In this document: positions 45,170 to 56,871 of the stretch, piece after piece | Layout: the number at the start of each line of letters is the position of its first letter | How positions within the stretch are numbered: the stretch's first letter is position 1 | Source: Bog-756 sp963725275 | Lineage (GTDB): Bacteria; Actinomycetota; Acidimicrobiia; Acidimicrobiales; RAAP-2 | DNA: 64,000 nt | NCBI GenBank assembly: GCA_963725275.1 | Contig: CAVRXS010000003.1 | Location: forward strand, 248,001-312,000 | Reading direction: 5' to 3' | Translations under genes and position numbers: made by a program | The notes under the pieces: generated by a model | The model's database searches: none | The model's input: the letters and a program-made list of their open reading frames with translations, nothing else | What the model was told of the DNA's origin: nothing

Positions 45170-46150
45170 ATGCCCAGCGTGATCCCCCCCACCATCGACG
45201 TCTACCTCTCGAGCAGCGACCTCCGGGACGCCATGGAGGCCGACGTCCGCTCCGGGTTGACCTCGGATCCGAGGCAGCTCCCGCCGGTCTACTTCTACGA
45301 CGACCGGGGAAGCCGCCTGTTCGACGAGATCACCCGCCTGCCCGAGTACTACCCGACCCGGTCCGAGCGCTCGATCCTGGACGCCCACGCCAAGGACATG
45401 GTCCTCCAGGCCGACGCCGACGTCCTCATCGAGCTCGGCGCGGGCACCTGCGAGAAGTCGCGGGTCCTGCTCGACGCCATGCAGTCGTGCGGCAGGCTGG
45501 GCCGCTACGTGCCCCTCGATGTCAGCGACACCACCCTGTGGGCCGCGGCGACGTCACTGGCCGAGGAGTACCCCGGTCTCCGCGTCCAAGCCGTGGTCGG
45601 CGATTTCCACCAGCACCTGGATCGCCTCGAGGGCGGGGACCGACGCCTCTTCGCCTTCCTCGGCGGGACCATCGGCAACCTGGATCCCGACCAACGAAGC
45701 CGCTTCCTCGGCGATCTCGCCGCGGCCATGGCCCCCGACGACCGGCTCCTGCTGGGTACGGATCTGATCAAGGACCGCGGCCGATTGGTGCGCGCCTATG
45801 ACGACGCGGCCGGGGTGACCGCCGAGTTCAACCGCAACGTGCTCCACGTCCTCAACCGCGAGCTCGGCGCCGACTTCGTCCCGGCGCGTTTCGAGCACGT
45901 GGCGCGCTGGAATGAACCCGACCAGCGGATCGAGATGTGGCTGCGCTCGCGCGACGACTGCCGGATCCGCGTTGCCGACCTCGACCTCGAACTCGACTTC
46001 GCGGCCGGCAACGAGATGCTCACGGAGATCAGCGTCAAGTTCTCGCCGGACACCCTCGAAGCCGAGCTCGCCGGATCCGGGTTCGAGGTCGAGGCGATGT
46101 GGCCGTCCGATGGAGACGAGTTCCTGCTGACGATGGCCCGCCGTCCCTGA
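45170..46150 (+). CDS. egtD: L-histidine N-alpha-methyltransferase
   Basis: The 326-residue protein matches EgtD: FYDDRGSRLFDEITRLPEYYPTR near the N-terminus, the SAM site LIELGAGTCEKSR, and FLGGTIGNLDP. It trimethylates histidine to hercynine, the first step of ergothioneine synthesis. ATG 45170 was chosen; an alternative start lies at 45137. It follows egtB by about 70 nt in the same operon. Confidence 0.92.
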   Translation: MPSVIPPTIDVYLSSSDLRDAMEADVRSGLTSDPRQLPPVYFYDDRGSRLFDEITRLPEYYPTRSERSILDAHAKDMVLQADADVLIELGAGTCEKSRVLLDAMQSCGRLGRYVPLDVSDTTLWAAATSLAEEYPGLRVQAVVGDFHQHLDRLEGGDRRLFAFLGGTIGNLDPDQRSRFLGDLAAAMAPDDRLLLGTDLIKDRGRLVRAYDDAAGVTAEFNRNVLHVLNRELGADFVPARFEHVARWNEPDQRIEMWLRSRDDCRIRVADLDLELDFAAGNEMLTEISVKFSPDTLEAELAGSGFEVEAMWPSDGDEFLLTMARRP

Positions 46151-46195
46151 CCACGAGGAGAACGGCGCGCGATCTGATCCGACCGCCGATGCTGG

Positions 46196-47194
46196 TCAGG
46201 GCGGGTTCCCGGCCTCGGCACGTCGACGTGCCACGTCGAAGCAGGCGATCGCCCCGGCGGTCGCGACGTTGAGGGAGGAGAGGGTGCCGCGCTGGGGAAT
46301 GGCGACCAGCGCATCGCAGCGCTTCCGGGTCAGCGCGGCGAGGCCCGATCCCTCGGAGCCGAGCACCAGGGCCACCGGCTGGTCGCCCAGGGGAAGCTCG
46401 TAGAGGGACCGCCCGGCATCGGCGACCAGGCCGATCGTCCAGACCCCCTGTGCAGCGAGCTGCGCGAGCGCGGTGGGCACCCCGGCGACAAGGGCCATGG
46501 GCAGGTACTCGATCGCCCCGGCCGCCACCTTGGCCACCGTGGGTGTCACGTGGGCCGAGCGGTGGCGGGGAAGGATCACGCCGGTGACCCCCGCGCACTC
46601 GGCACTCCGGAACAACGCGCCGAGATTGTGCGGATCGGTGATGCCGTCGAGGACCAGCAGGAACGGCAGGCGATTCCGTCCGGCCGGCGCGCAGAGCGTC
46701 TCGAGCGGGGTCTCCTCGATCGGGCGAGCCATGGCCACCACCCCCTGGGGTGCGTCGGTGCGGGCGACGGCGTCGATCCGACGGTTCGACACGTGGTCGA
46801 TCCGCACCCGGCGCCGGGCCGCCAGCTGCTCGATCTCGTCGAGGATGCCCGCGGCGTCCATCCCTTCGGCCATCAGGAGCGAGGTCACCGTGCGCCGGTT
46901 GGCGTGGAGGAGCTCGCGGACCGCCTGACGCCCTTCGATCTGCTCGCCGCCGAGGCCGGCAGCGCGCCGGGTGCGGGCCGGCGGCGCTCCACGGCGTGTC
47001 GCGTCCCGCCTCGGCCCCGCGCCCCGACCGGTCGCGGCGCGCCCGCCGCTGCCGGTTCCCCCACTGCTGTGCACCGCCCGACGTCCCCTCGATTCGTTCG
47101 CACCGCCCCGCTGCCCACCGGAGGGTGCCGCGCCCTTCGGCGCCGGCCGTGCGCGGCCCCTGCCCCGGCCCCCGCCGGACGGAGCCGGACTCAT
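46196..47194 (-). CDS. rlmB: 23S rRNA 2'-O-ribose methyltransferase (RlmB/TrmH family)
   Basis: The 332-residue protein has a SpoU/TrmH knotted methyltransferase domain: LVLDGITDPHNLGALFRSAE, LVLGSEGSGL and IPQRGTLSSLNVATAGAIACFD are the three family motifs. A substrate-binding domain starts near GEQIEGRQAVRELL. The first 90 or so residues are a basic Gly/Arg/Ser-rich extension of low complexity, probably disordered and RNA-binding. ATG 47194 overlaps the ispDF stop (ATGA). Confidence 0.88.
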   Translation of the reverse strand: MSPAPSGGGRGRGRARPAPKGAAPSGGQRGGANESRGRRAVHSSGGTGSGGRAATGRGAGPRRDATRRGAPPARTRRAAGLGGEQIEGRQAVRELLHANRRTVTSLLMAEGMDAAGILDEIEQLAARRRVRIDHVSNRRIDAVARTDAPQGVVAMARPIEETPLETLCAPAGRNRLPFLLVLDGITDPHNLGALFRSAECAGVTGVILPRHRSAHVTPTVAKVAAGAIEYLPMALVAGVPTALAQLAAQGVWTIGLVADAGRSLYELPLGDQPVALVLGSEGSGLAALTRKRCDALVAIPQRGTLSSLNVATAGAIACFDVARRRAEAGNPP

Positions 47195-48357
47195 CGGGCG
47201 CCGCCGACCGCGGGGTCGCCCGAGAGCAGCACGCTGGCCACACACGCGATGCCCTCGGCCCGGCCCAGGGCACCGAGGCCTTCCGCCCGGGTCGCCTTGA
47301 CAGTGACCGGGGCACCGAGCGCCCCGGCCAGTACCTCTCCCATCCGGCCCACGTGAGGGGCGAGGACCGGCCGTTCGGCCACGACGGTGCAGTCCGCGTT
47401 GACCGGGGTCCAGCCCGCCTTCCGGGCCAGCCCGACCACGTCTGCGAGGATGCCGAGGCTGTCCGCCCCCGCCCACTTCGGATCGGTGTCGGGTGCGTGG
47501 CGGCCGAGATCCCCGAGCCCGGCCGCGCCGAGCACCGCGTCGGCAATGGCATGGGACACCACGTCGGCGTCGCTATGCCCGGCGAGCCCCCGTACCCCGT
47601 CACCGGTGACGGTCACGCCCCCCAGGACCAGCGCCCGTGCGGGATCGTCGCTGAAGGCGTGCACGTCGATCCCCTGGCCGACCCGGAGGAGCGGCGTCGG
47701 GCTCACCGGTCGACTCCGGCCAGCAGCGCCGACGGCCACATCCAAGTCCTCGGAGCGGGTCAGCTTCAGATTGCCGGGGTCGCCCTCGACGGCGACGACG
47801 GCCAGCCCGGCCGCCTCGAGGAGCGCGGCATCGTCGGTCGAGTCCGCTCCGGACCGGTGGGCCTCCCGCAGTGCGTCCGCGGCGAAGGCCTGGGGCGTCT
47901 GGGTGGCCACCACCCCGTCGCGGTCGACGGTCCCAACCACCCGGCCGGCGGCAGTGCGCTTGAGGGTGTCGGAGACCGCGACGACCGGGACCGCCCCGAG
48001 CCCGTCACCCCTGCGGACTGCATCGACCACCGCGGCAAAGAGCGACGGTGTGGCGAGTGGGCGGGCCGCGTCGTGGACCACGATGATGCCGGCCTCCTCG
48101 GGTACCGCGGCCAGCCCAGCCCGTACCGATGCGGCACGAGTCGCCCCTCCGGCTACCACCCGGTCGGCCCCGAGCGCATCCTCCCCGGTCGACCCCGGCT
48201 CCGGGGCGCCGTCGGCGAGCTGCTCCGGCACCACCAGGACGACGCCTGCGGCCACCGAGCGGGCAGCAGCCACCGACCATGCGGCGACGGGACGGCCGGC
48301 CAGGGTGAGGAACTGCTTGGGACCGCCGAACCGTCGTCCCGAACCACCGGCCACCAC
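47191..48357 (-). CDS. ispDF: bifunctional IspD/IspF isoprenoid enzyme
   Basis: The 388-residue protein fuses IspD (CDP-ME synthesis; GGSGRRFGGPKQF, VHDAARP, QTPQAF, TDDA) to IspF (2-C-methyl-D-erythritol 2,4-cyclodiphosphate synthase) from about residue 225, with zinc ligands in GIDVHAF and GHSDADVVSHAIADA. GTG 48357 starts inside the first IspD strand; an in-frame CTG at 48387 overlapping the carD stop (CTGA) would restore SVWAIVVAGG. It serves the non-mevalonate isoprenoid pathway. Confidence 0.9.
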   Translation of the reverse strand: MVAGGSGRRFGGPKQFLTLAGRPVAAWSVAAARSVAAGVVLVVPEQLADGAPEPGSTGEDALGADRVVAGGATRAASVRAGLAAVPEEAGIIVVHDAARPLATPSLFAAVVDAVRRGDGLGAVPVVAVSDTLKRTAAGRVVGTVDRDGVVATQTPQAFAADALREAHRSGADSTDDAALLEAAGLAVVAVEGDPGNLKLTRSEDLDVAVGAAGRSRPVSPTPLLRVGQGIDVHAFSDDPARALVLGGVTVTGDGVRGLAGHSDADVVSHAIADAVLGAAGLGDLGRHAPDTDPKWAGADSLGILADVVGLARKAGWTPVNADCTVVAERPVLAPHVGRMGEVLAGALGAPVTVKATRAEGLGALGRAEGIACVASVLLSGDPAVGGAR

Positions 48358-48383
48358 GATGGCCCAGACAGACCCCGTTCGGC

Positions 48384-48860
48384 TCAGGGAAGCGCCTCGT
48401 TGAGGCGGAGCTCGGCGGTCTCCTCGTCGACTCCCAAGGCGAAGGTGAGCTCCGAGACCAGGATCTGGCGTGCCCGGCTGAGCATGCGCTTCTCGCCGGC
48501 CGACAGCCCCTTGTCCTTGTCCCGGATCGAGAGGTTCCGGACCACCTCGGCGACCTGGTAGATGTCACCCGACCGCAGCTTCTCCGAGTGGTTCTTGTAG
48601 CGGCGCGACCAGTTGGTCGGCATCCGGGCTTCCTTCTTGCGCAGCACCGCGAAGACCTCTTCGACCTCTTCGTCGTTGATGACCTCGCGCAGGCCCACCC
48701 CGTCGGTGTTGTCGGCAGGCACCATCAGGGTCAAGTCGCCGTAGGCGAGCTTGAGCACCAGGTACTCCTGCTTCTTGCCGAACGCCTCTTTGGTCTCGCG
48801 CTTCTCGACCACCGCCGCGCCGTGGTGCGGATAGACGACCTTGTCACCGATGTCGAACAC
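48384..48860 (-). CDS. carD: CarD-family RNA polymerase-binding regulator
   Basis: The 158-residue protein has the CarD N-terminal RNA polymerase-interaction domain (FDIGDKVVYPHHGAAVVE) and a C-terminal helical DNA-binding domain (RYKNHSEKLRSGDIYQVAEVVRNL). CarD stabilises open promoter complexes, notably at rRNA genes, in mycobacteria and relatives. GTG 48860 is preceded by AGGAGG. It heads the carD-ispDF-rlmB operon. A separate promoter is likely in the 140 nt before it. Confidence 0.93.
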   Translation of the reverse strand: MFDIGDKVVYPHHGAAVVEKRETKEAFGKKQEYLVLKLAYGDLTLMVPADNTDGVGLREVINDEEVEEVFAVLRKKEARMPTNWSRRYKNHSEKLRSGDIYQVAEVVRNLSIRDKDKGLSAGEKRMLSRARQILVSELTFALGVDEETAELRLNEALP

Positions 48861-48934
48861 CGTTCCTCCTGGCGTTACGGGCGCGGAACCCCGGGCAGAA
48901 TTGTGTCAACGGGGCCGCGAAGGGAAAGCAAACC

Positions 48935-48940
48935 ATTGTA
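48935..48940 (-). promoter_or_regulatory. possible -10 box of carD
   Basis: TACAAT on the minus strand lies 75 nt before the carD start, in the only AT-rich part of the carD-disA gap. No convincing -35 hexamer is seen at the standard distance. Confidence 0.35.
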
Positions 48941-49000
48941 CACGCTGCCGGGCCCGAACCCGCCCCGGGGGCCCTTCGAGGCCGCAGCTACTGGTGGCAG

Positions 49001-50071
49001 CTACTGGTAGCGCTCGAAGATGCTGGCCTCGGCCAGGCGGGTGAGACCGTCCTTGACCGAGTGTGCCCGTGCCTGGCCGACGCCCTCCACCTGCTCGAGC
49101 TCCGCCAGCGATGCCCGCATGATCTGCTGGAGGTTGACGAACCGGTCGACGATCCGCTCGATGATGGTGTCCGAGAAGCGCGGCAGCCGGTAGAGCAGCC
49201 GGTACCCCCGCGGCTCGACCCCCGCGTGGCTGTCGAGGGAGCGGCCCGGCAGACACAGGACCTCGCTCACCCGTTCCGGGTCGCGCAGCTCGTCGGAGGG
49301 AAGGTGGGCCAACCGGTCGATGATGGCGTCGACGCTGCTCAGCCCGTCGACCTCCTCCACAGGGTGGGCGTGCGAGCAGTAGTCGCGGACGACCAGGCTG
49401 AGATCCCGGGCAACCCCGTCGACCAGCTCGGCCGACTGCAGCCCGACCAGGCGGCCGTCGTCGCCGAGCTCGACCAGGTAGCCGTCGACCTCTTCGGCGA
49501 TGCGAAGGACCATCTCCGCCGCCTGGACCACCGCGACCACATCCCCCACCGACACCGTGTCCTCGACTTCGAGCATGGAGAGGTTGTTGAGGGCCACGTC
49601 GAACCGGCTCCTGAACCGCTGCATGGTGGCGAGTGCCTGATCGGTACGGTCGTGCAGCCATCCGGTCGGCTGGATGGTGTGCTTCTGGTCGTTGCGGTAG
49701 ACCGCGATGACCGACATGGCAGCGGAGACCGAGAGGACCGGCACGTCGATCGACCGGGCCACCCGTTCGGCGGTGCGGTGGCGGGTCCCGGTCTCTGTGG
49801 TCGGGATCGAGGGGTCGGGCATCAGGTGGACGTTCGCCCGGCCGATCCGGGAGGCGTCGGCGGCCAGGATGATCGCGCCGTCCATCTTGGCCAGCTCGGA
49901 GAGCCGCTGCGGGCTGAACTCCGAGTCGAGCAGGAACCCGCCCGAGCAGATCGAGAGGACGTCCGGGCCGTCTCCGATCACCACGAGTCCGCCCCGTTTG
50001 GCCCGAAGGATGCGATCCAGACCGTCCCGCAGCGGGCATCCCGGTGCCACCAGGGCCAGAACGTCGTTCAT
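49001..50071 (-). CDS. disA: DNA integrity scanning protein / diadenylate cyclase
   Basis: The 356-residue protein has the diadenylate cyclase domain with KMDGAIIL (DGA motif) and GTRHRTAERVA (RHR motif), a helical linker, and a C-terminal helix-hairpin-helix domain (LEQVEGVGQARAHSVKDGL) for branched DNA. It makes c-di-AMP and senses recombination intermediates. ATG 50071 places the conserved LVAPGCPLRDGLDRIL near the N-terminus; GTG 50095 is possible. It follows radA, a known partner. Confidence 0.93.
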   Translation of the reverse strand: MNDVLALVAPGCPLRDGLDRILRAKRGGLVVIGDGPDVLSICSGGFLLDSEFSPQRLSELAKMDGAIILAADASRIGRANVHLMPDPSIPTTETGTRHRTAERVARSIDVPVLSVSAAMSVIAVYRNDQKHTIQPTGWLHDRTDQALATMQRFRSRFDVALNNLSMLEVEDTVSVGDVVAVVQAAEMVLRIAEEVDGYLVELGDDGRLVGLQSAELVDGVARDLSLVVRDYCSHAHPVEEVDGLSSVDAIIDRLAHLPSDELRDPERVSEVLCLPGRSLDSHAGVEPRGYRLLYRLPRFSDTIIERIVDRFVNLQQIMRASLAELEQVEGVGQARAHSVKDGLTRLAEASIFERYQ

Positions 50072-50123
50072 GGCCGCGTGCGGGCGTGAGATCACTGCCG
50101 AATCGTATCCGCTCGGTCCCCCG

Positions 50124-51530
50124 TCACCGGGGGGTCAGGTCGCCCCCGACGGAGGCGAGACAGCCGAACCGGCCCACCGCGTCCGCGACGGTTTCGACCC
50201 GGATGAGGTCGACGCCGGGCGGCCCACCGGGGGCGGAGCTCGGCACGACCACTCGATCGAACCCGAGCCGGGCCGCCTCCTCGAGGCGCCGGGGGAGGTG
50301 GGAGACCTGGCGGATCTCCCCGGCCAGGCCGACCTCGCCGACCGCGGCCAGGGTCGACGGGAGCGCAACGCCGCTCGAAGCCGACGCCACCGCAAGGGCG
50401 ACGGCGAGATCGGCCGCCGGCTCGGTGACCCTGATCCCGCCGGCCACCGAGGCGAACACGTCGACGGACAGCAGGGGGAGGCCGGCATGCCGCACCAGCA
50501 CGGCCAGGGTCATGACCAGGCGTCCGCCGTCGAGTCCCACCACCGACCGTTTGGGCTGGGCCTGGCCCATGGGAGCCACCAGCGCCTGCAGCTCGACCAG
50601 TACGGTTCGACGCCCCTGGAGGGCCGGAAGGACCACCCCGCCCGGAACCCCGGTCAGGCGGTCGCCGAGCAGGAGCCGCCCGGGGTCCTCCACCCGGTTG
50701 AGACCCTGGTCGCCCATCTCGAACAGGCCGAGCTCGCCGGTGGGACCGAATCGGTGCTTGACGGCCAGCAGGAGACGCAGGGCGTGGTGACGGTCCCCTT
50801 CGAAGCTGAGCACGGTGTCCACCATGTGCTCGAGGGCCCGGGGACCGGCCAGCGCGCCGTCCTTGGTCACGTGTCCGACCAGCACGATGGCCACCTGGCG
50901 GGCCTTGGCCAGACCGACCAGCTGATCTGCGCACTCGCGCACCTGGGTCACCGAACCGGGGACCCCGCTCGCCCGACGCTCCCCCGGCGTGGCCGGCCCC
51001 ACCGCGACCGCCTGGATCGAGTCCACCACCACGAGGTCGGGTTCTGCATCGATCACCGCCTCGACGACGGTGCCCACATCGGTCGTCGCCACGATGAGCA
51101 ACCCCGGGGGGATCGGGCCGAGGCGCTCGGCCCGGAGACGCACCTGGTGGGCAGACTCCTCGGCCGAGACCAGCAGGACCCGATGGCCGGAGGCGGCCCG
51201 GGCGGCGAGCACTTGGAGGAGAAGGGTCGACTTGCCGATGCCCGGCTCGCCGCCCACCAGCGTGACCGACCCCGGCACCAGACCGCCGGCGAGCACCCGG
51301 TCGAACTCCTCGACCCCCGTCGGGACCGCTGCAGCCACCGAGACGTCCACCGAGGCCAGCGGTACGTGGGTCGCGGCGAGATCGAGCTCGTCCACCGCCC
51401 GGACGAGTGGACCGAGGGAGGCTTCCTCCACCAGGGTGTTCCACTCACCGCACATCGGACACCGTCCGACCCAGCGAGCGGTCGTCGAGCCGCAGTCGAT
51501 GCAGCGGTGGCGCTTGGCGGTCTTGGGCAT
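50124..51530 (-). CDS. radA: DNA repair protein RadA/Sms
   Basis: The 468-residue protein has an N-terminal C4 zinc finger (CIDCG, CPMCG), a RecA-like core with Walker A GEPGIGKST at 94-102, and a C-terminal Lon-type domain. The diagnostic KNRFG motif reads KHRFG at 258-262, with His for Asn. RadA drives branch migration of recombination intermediates. It is upstream of disA on the same strand, 52 nt away. Confidence 0.93.
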   Translation of the reverse strand: MPKTAKRHRCIDCGSTTARWVGRCPMCGEWNTLVEEASLGPLVRAVDELDLAATHVPLASVDVSVAAAVPTGVEEFDRVLAGGLVPGSVTLVGGEPGIGKSTLLLQVLAARAASGHRVLLVSAEESAHQVRLRAERLGPIPPGLLIVATTDVGTVVEAVIDAEPDLVVVDSIQAVAVGPATPGERRASGVPGSVTQVRECADQLVGLAKARQVAIVLVGHVTKDGALAGPRALEHMVDTVLSFEGDRHHALRLLLAVKHRFGPTGELGLFEMGDQGLNRVEDPGRLLLGDRLTGVPGGVVLPALQGRRTVLVELQALVAPMGQAQPKRSVVGLDGGRLVMTLAVLVRHAGLPLLSVDVFASVAGGIRVTEPAADLAVALAVASASSGVALPSTLAAVGEVGLAGEIRQVSHLPRRLEEAARLGFDRVVVPSSAPGGPPGVDLIRVETVADAVGRFGCLASVGGDLTPR

Positions 51531-51588
51531 GCCCCGATGGTACGGACCGGGTGTGCCGTTCGGGGTGACCCCGTGGCCCGCCGGACGC

Positions 51589-51620
51589 GCACCACCCCCC
51601 GGCGATGCGGGGGGTGGTGC
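51589..51620. terminator. 13-bp perfect stem hairpin
   Basis: GCACCACCCCCCG pairs perfectly with CGGGGGGTGGTGC around a 6-nt loop. It lies 43 nt after the stop of the secreted propeller gene on the minus strand and before radA. No T-run follows, as is common in actinobacterial terminators. Confidence 0.7.
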
Positions 51621-51662
51621 GGTCGACCGGAGTCAGCTCAGCGCATCGTGTTCACGCTCAGG

Positions 51663-54053
51663 TCACGAGGTGAGGGCGTCCACAGGCGCGTTGAGCGGCG
51701 AGCCGACCAGGCATCCGAGGAAGTCGGCGTCGCCGAAGGCGAACACCCCGCCGTCGGAGGCGTCCAGCCAGTACCCGTTGCCGCTTGGGGTCGGCTGCAG
51801 CGCGACTTCCGGTGCGTTGAGGTGCTTGCCGAACATCGATCCGTCGAAGGGCGCGTCGCCGAATGCGAAGACGCCGCCGTCAGTTGCGATCAGCCAGTAC
51901 CCGTGCCCGTCGTCTGAGGAGGCGATCCCGACGACCGGCGCGTCGAGGTGCTTCCCGTGCATCGAGCCGTAGGAGGTCGCGTCGCCGAACGGATACACGT
52001 TCCCGTCCGCGCTGGTGAGCCAATAGCCGCTCCCGCTCGGGGTTGCTGCGATGCCGAGCACCACTGAGGTCGCGCCCCCCTTCCCGAGCGAGCCGTGGAA
52101 GTGGGCGTCGCCGAAGGCGAACACCCCGCCGTCGGCGGCGACCAGCCAGTAGCCCTTGCCGTCCGGCGTGGCAGCGATGCCGACGATGGGTGCGTTGAGA
52201 TGCAGGTTGCTGCCGAGCGAGCCGTGGAACTGAGCATCGCCGAAGGCGAACACGCCGCCGTCCGAGGCGACCATCCAGTAGCCGGCGTCATCGGGGGTCG
52301 CGGCGATCCCGACCATCGGCCCGTTGAGGTGCTTGCCGGTCATAGAGCCGAAGAACGCCGCGTGGCCGAAGGCGAACACACCGCCATCGGAGGCGCCCAA
52401 CCGGTACCCTTCGGTGCCGGTGACCGTCTGGCCTCCTGAGACGCAGGCGGCCGAGTAGGTGCCCCTCCAGGTCAGCGTGACGTCGACCTCCGGCGGTGAC
52501 CCCGCCCCGTTGAGCGTGATGAGGAACTGAGGCAACGGGCTCGCGGTGACCAGGTCGAGGGGCGCGAGGTTGACCGACCCGGTGCTGTCCAGATTCTGGG
52601 TCGGGATGCTCGGGATCGGGTTCCCGTCGAAGTCCTCGAACTGGACCGTGCCCGACGTGTAGGAGCTGCGGGCCGGCACTGTGACCTGGATTGACGTGTA
52701 GTTGGCAGGGATGCACTGCGCGGAAGGAGCGACGATGCTCGCAGCTAGCACCCGGACCGGCCCCTGACCGCATGGGCCCCCGGTGTAGGCGTCGAAATTC
52801 TGGATCTGCTGTGTCCCGTCGTCGGAGTTGACCCAGAGGCAGGTCGGTCGCTGGGGATCGGGGTTCACCGTGTAGAGCAGCCCGAGGTTGCTGAAGGCCT
52901 TCGGGAAGCCCGGGCACGCCGCGCCGGCGACGTAGTCGTAGCAGTCGACCGCGTCGGCGATCCCATCTGGGAGGTACATGCGCGCCCCGATGGTGATCGC
53001 CGGGCCGTTCCAGATGGTGTTTGCAGGGACGGCGGTCGTGATCCCGGAGGGACTGGCCACCGATGCTCCCGAGAGCGACCAGCACGGATCGGATGAGAAG
53101 GCGAGACAGAACCCGGTCGCCGACCCGGAGCTGCCGAGGATCGGGAACGGGGCGCCGGACTCGAAGTCGTAGCTGAGAGCGGTGATGTCGATCGGCCACG
53201 ATCCGGAGCACGCCCCGTCGGTCGCCGCATCGAAGCACGCGATGATCTGCGTGCTGCTCAGCCCTACGGGGATCACGATCTGGTTCCCGAACGCGGCCAG
53301 GGGTGGCGTCGGCGTGTTGTCGACAACCGACGCGCCGGCGCCGAGCCCGACGGCGTAGGGCTGGGCAGGGCAGGCGGATAGGGAGGTCAGGCTGAAGCAG
53401 AGCATGGTGTTGGTCGTGCCGGACTGCGCGCCGTCGACCTCATTGAAGGCATACCAGTTGCTGCCGACGACGACGGGGTCGCTGATGTCGCTGTAGCTGA
53501 TGAAATTCAGCGGGGAGTCGCCGACCGCCGAGAGCGGGGTGAAGCCGCAGAACAGCTGGGCTCCGGTGGCCGATGCCGGCTGAGTGGTGTCGATGCAGAC
53601 CACACCTGCGGTGGCGTCGGAGGTACGTGTGGCGAAGATATAGAGGTGTCCGGTGGTCTGGTCCATCCAGAGCCCGGGCTGGCCGGCGGTTGCGAAATTG
53701 TTGCCGCTGCCGTCGGTGATGGTCTTCGGGGCGGTCCAGCATGCCTGGGCGTTGCTCTGCAGGTGGCAGGCGACCTGAAGGGTCGGCTGGTGGTGGAACA
53801 CGTTGTACACCGCGGCCGGCGTCATGGCGAGACCCCAACCGTCACCCCCGGCCGACCCGGCGAAGTTCGACGGTGGCGGGGCGGGGATGCTCTCGTTCGC
53901 GGTGTAGACGACCGTCCCACTCGTGGTGGCGGCAGACACCCTGGGGGCTGTCGCGACCGCTGTGACCAGCAGGGCGCTCACGCCGAGGACCGCCGCAAGC
54001 AGGGCCCGTGCGACCTTCCGCCGAGGTGTGGTGTCGCCAGGTCGCCGTGTCAT
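51663..54053 (-). CDS. secreted protein with C-terminal DGGVFAFGDA repeat propeller
   Basis: The 796-residue protein has a signal peptide (VARALLAAVLGVSALLVTAVATA, cleavage near VSAATT). A long N-terminal region of about 520 residues with several cysteines follows. The C-terminal domain has six repeats of 42-43 residues, each with a GYWL motif and DGGVFAFGDA (fourth copy DGNVYPFGDA), typical of exported Acidimicrobiia proteins. The repeats probably form a beta-propeller. GGAGG lies 5 nt before ATG 54053. The function is unknown; a cell-surface binding or enzymatic role is a guess. Confidence 0.83.
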   Translation of the reverse strand: MTRRPGDTTPRRKVARALLAAVLGVSALLVTAVATAPRVSAATTSGTVVYTANESIPAPPPSNFAGSAGGDGWGLAMTPAAVYNVFHHQPTLQVACHLQSNAQACWTAPKTITDGSGNNFATAGQPGLWMDQTTGHLYIFATRTSDATAGVVCIDTTQPASATGAQLFCGFTPLSAVGDSPLNFISYSDISDPVVVGSNWYAFNEVDGAQSGTTNTMLCFSLTSLSACPAQPYAVGLGAGASVVDNTPTPPLAAFGNQIVIPVGLSSTQIIACFDAATDGACSGSWPIDITALSYDFESGAPFPILGSSGSATGFCLAFSSDPCWSLSGASVASPSGITTAVPANTIWNGPAITIGARMYLPDGIADAVDCYDYVAGAACPGFPKAFSNLGLLYTVNPDPQRPTCLWVNSDDGTQQIQNFDAYTGGPCGQGPVRVLAASIVAPSAQCIPANYTSIQVTVPARSSYTSGTVQFEDFDGNPIPSIPTQNLDSTGSVNLAPLDLVTASPLPQFLITLNGAGSPPEVDVTLTWRGTYSAACVSGGQTVTGTEGYRLGASDGGVFAFGHAAFFGSMTGKHLNGPMVGIAATPDDAGYWMVASDGGVFAFGDAQFHGSLGSNLHLNAPIVGIAATPDGKGYWLVAADGGVFAFGDAHFHGSLGKGGATSVVLGIAATPSGSGYWLTSADGNVYPFGDATSYGSMHGKHLDAPVVGIASSDDGHGYWLIATDGGVFAFGDAPFDGSMFGKHLNAPEVALQPTPSGNGYWLDASDGGVFAFGDADFLGCLVGSPLNAPVDALTS
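51700..52400 (-). repeat. six 126-129 bp in-gene repeats
   Basis: The coding sequence for the DGGVFAFGDA propeller blades repeats with a period of 126-129 bp. Near-identical CCGAAGGCGAACAC cores on the plus strand recur near 51732, 52111, 52240 and 52366, with diverged copies near 51859 and 51984. The similarity is high enough to allow recombination between blades. Confidence 0.85.
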
Positions 54054-54237
54054 AGATTCCTCCGCTCGCTGTTGATGATCCGTTCAGTCCCGCCACCTGC
54101 AGGCAGTTCAGACTGCAACATCCGCTCTCCAGTCAGTCGATCTGCCACAATCGGAGGGCGAACGAAAGATACCGGAACCGGATCCGAAAATGGGGGATCC
54201 CCTTGCCAGGTGCGATGACGTGCCGACGCCGCTCCGC

Positions 54238-54269
54238 GACGATGCCCCGCCGGTGGGCGGGGCATCGTC
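54238..54269. terminator. 14-bp perfect stem hairpin after clpC
   Basis: GACGATGCCCCGCC pairs fully with GGCGGGGCATCGTC around a GGTG loop, 46 nt after the clpC stop on the minus strand. No T-run follows. Confidence 0.75.
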
Positions 54270-54314
54270 CTCACTCTCGAGATCAGGCCGGGCGGCTCGC
54301 CCGGGTCTCGCTGG

Positions 54315-56871
<2,557 letters not shown>

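Noticed and set aside
49707..51917. Long plus-strand open frame of 736 codons
   Set aside because: It lies opposite disA and radA and shows no domain; it is a shadow of those genes.
51700..52400. Possible CRISPR-like periodic repeats
   Set aside because: The period is 126-129 bp in frame within a coding region, with no short repeat-spacer pattern and no cas genes.
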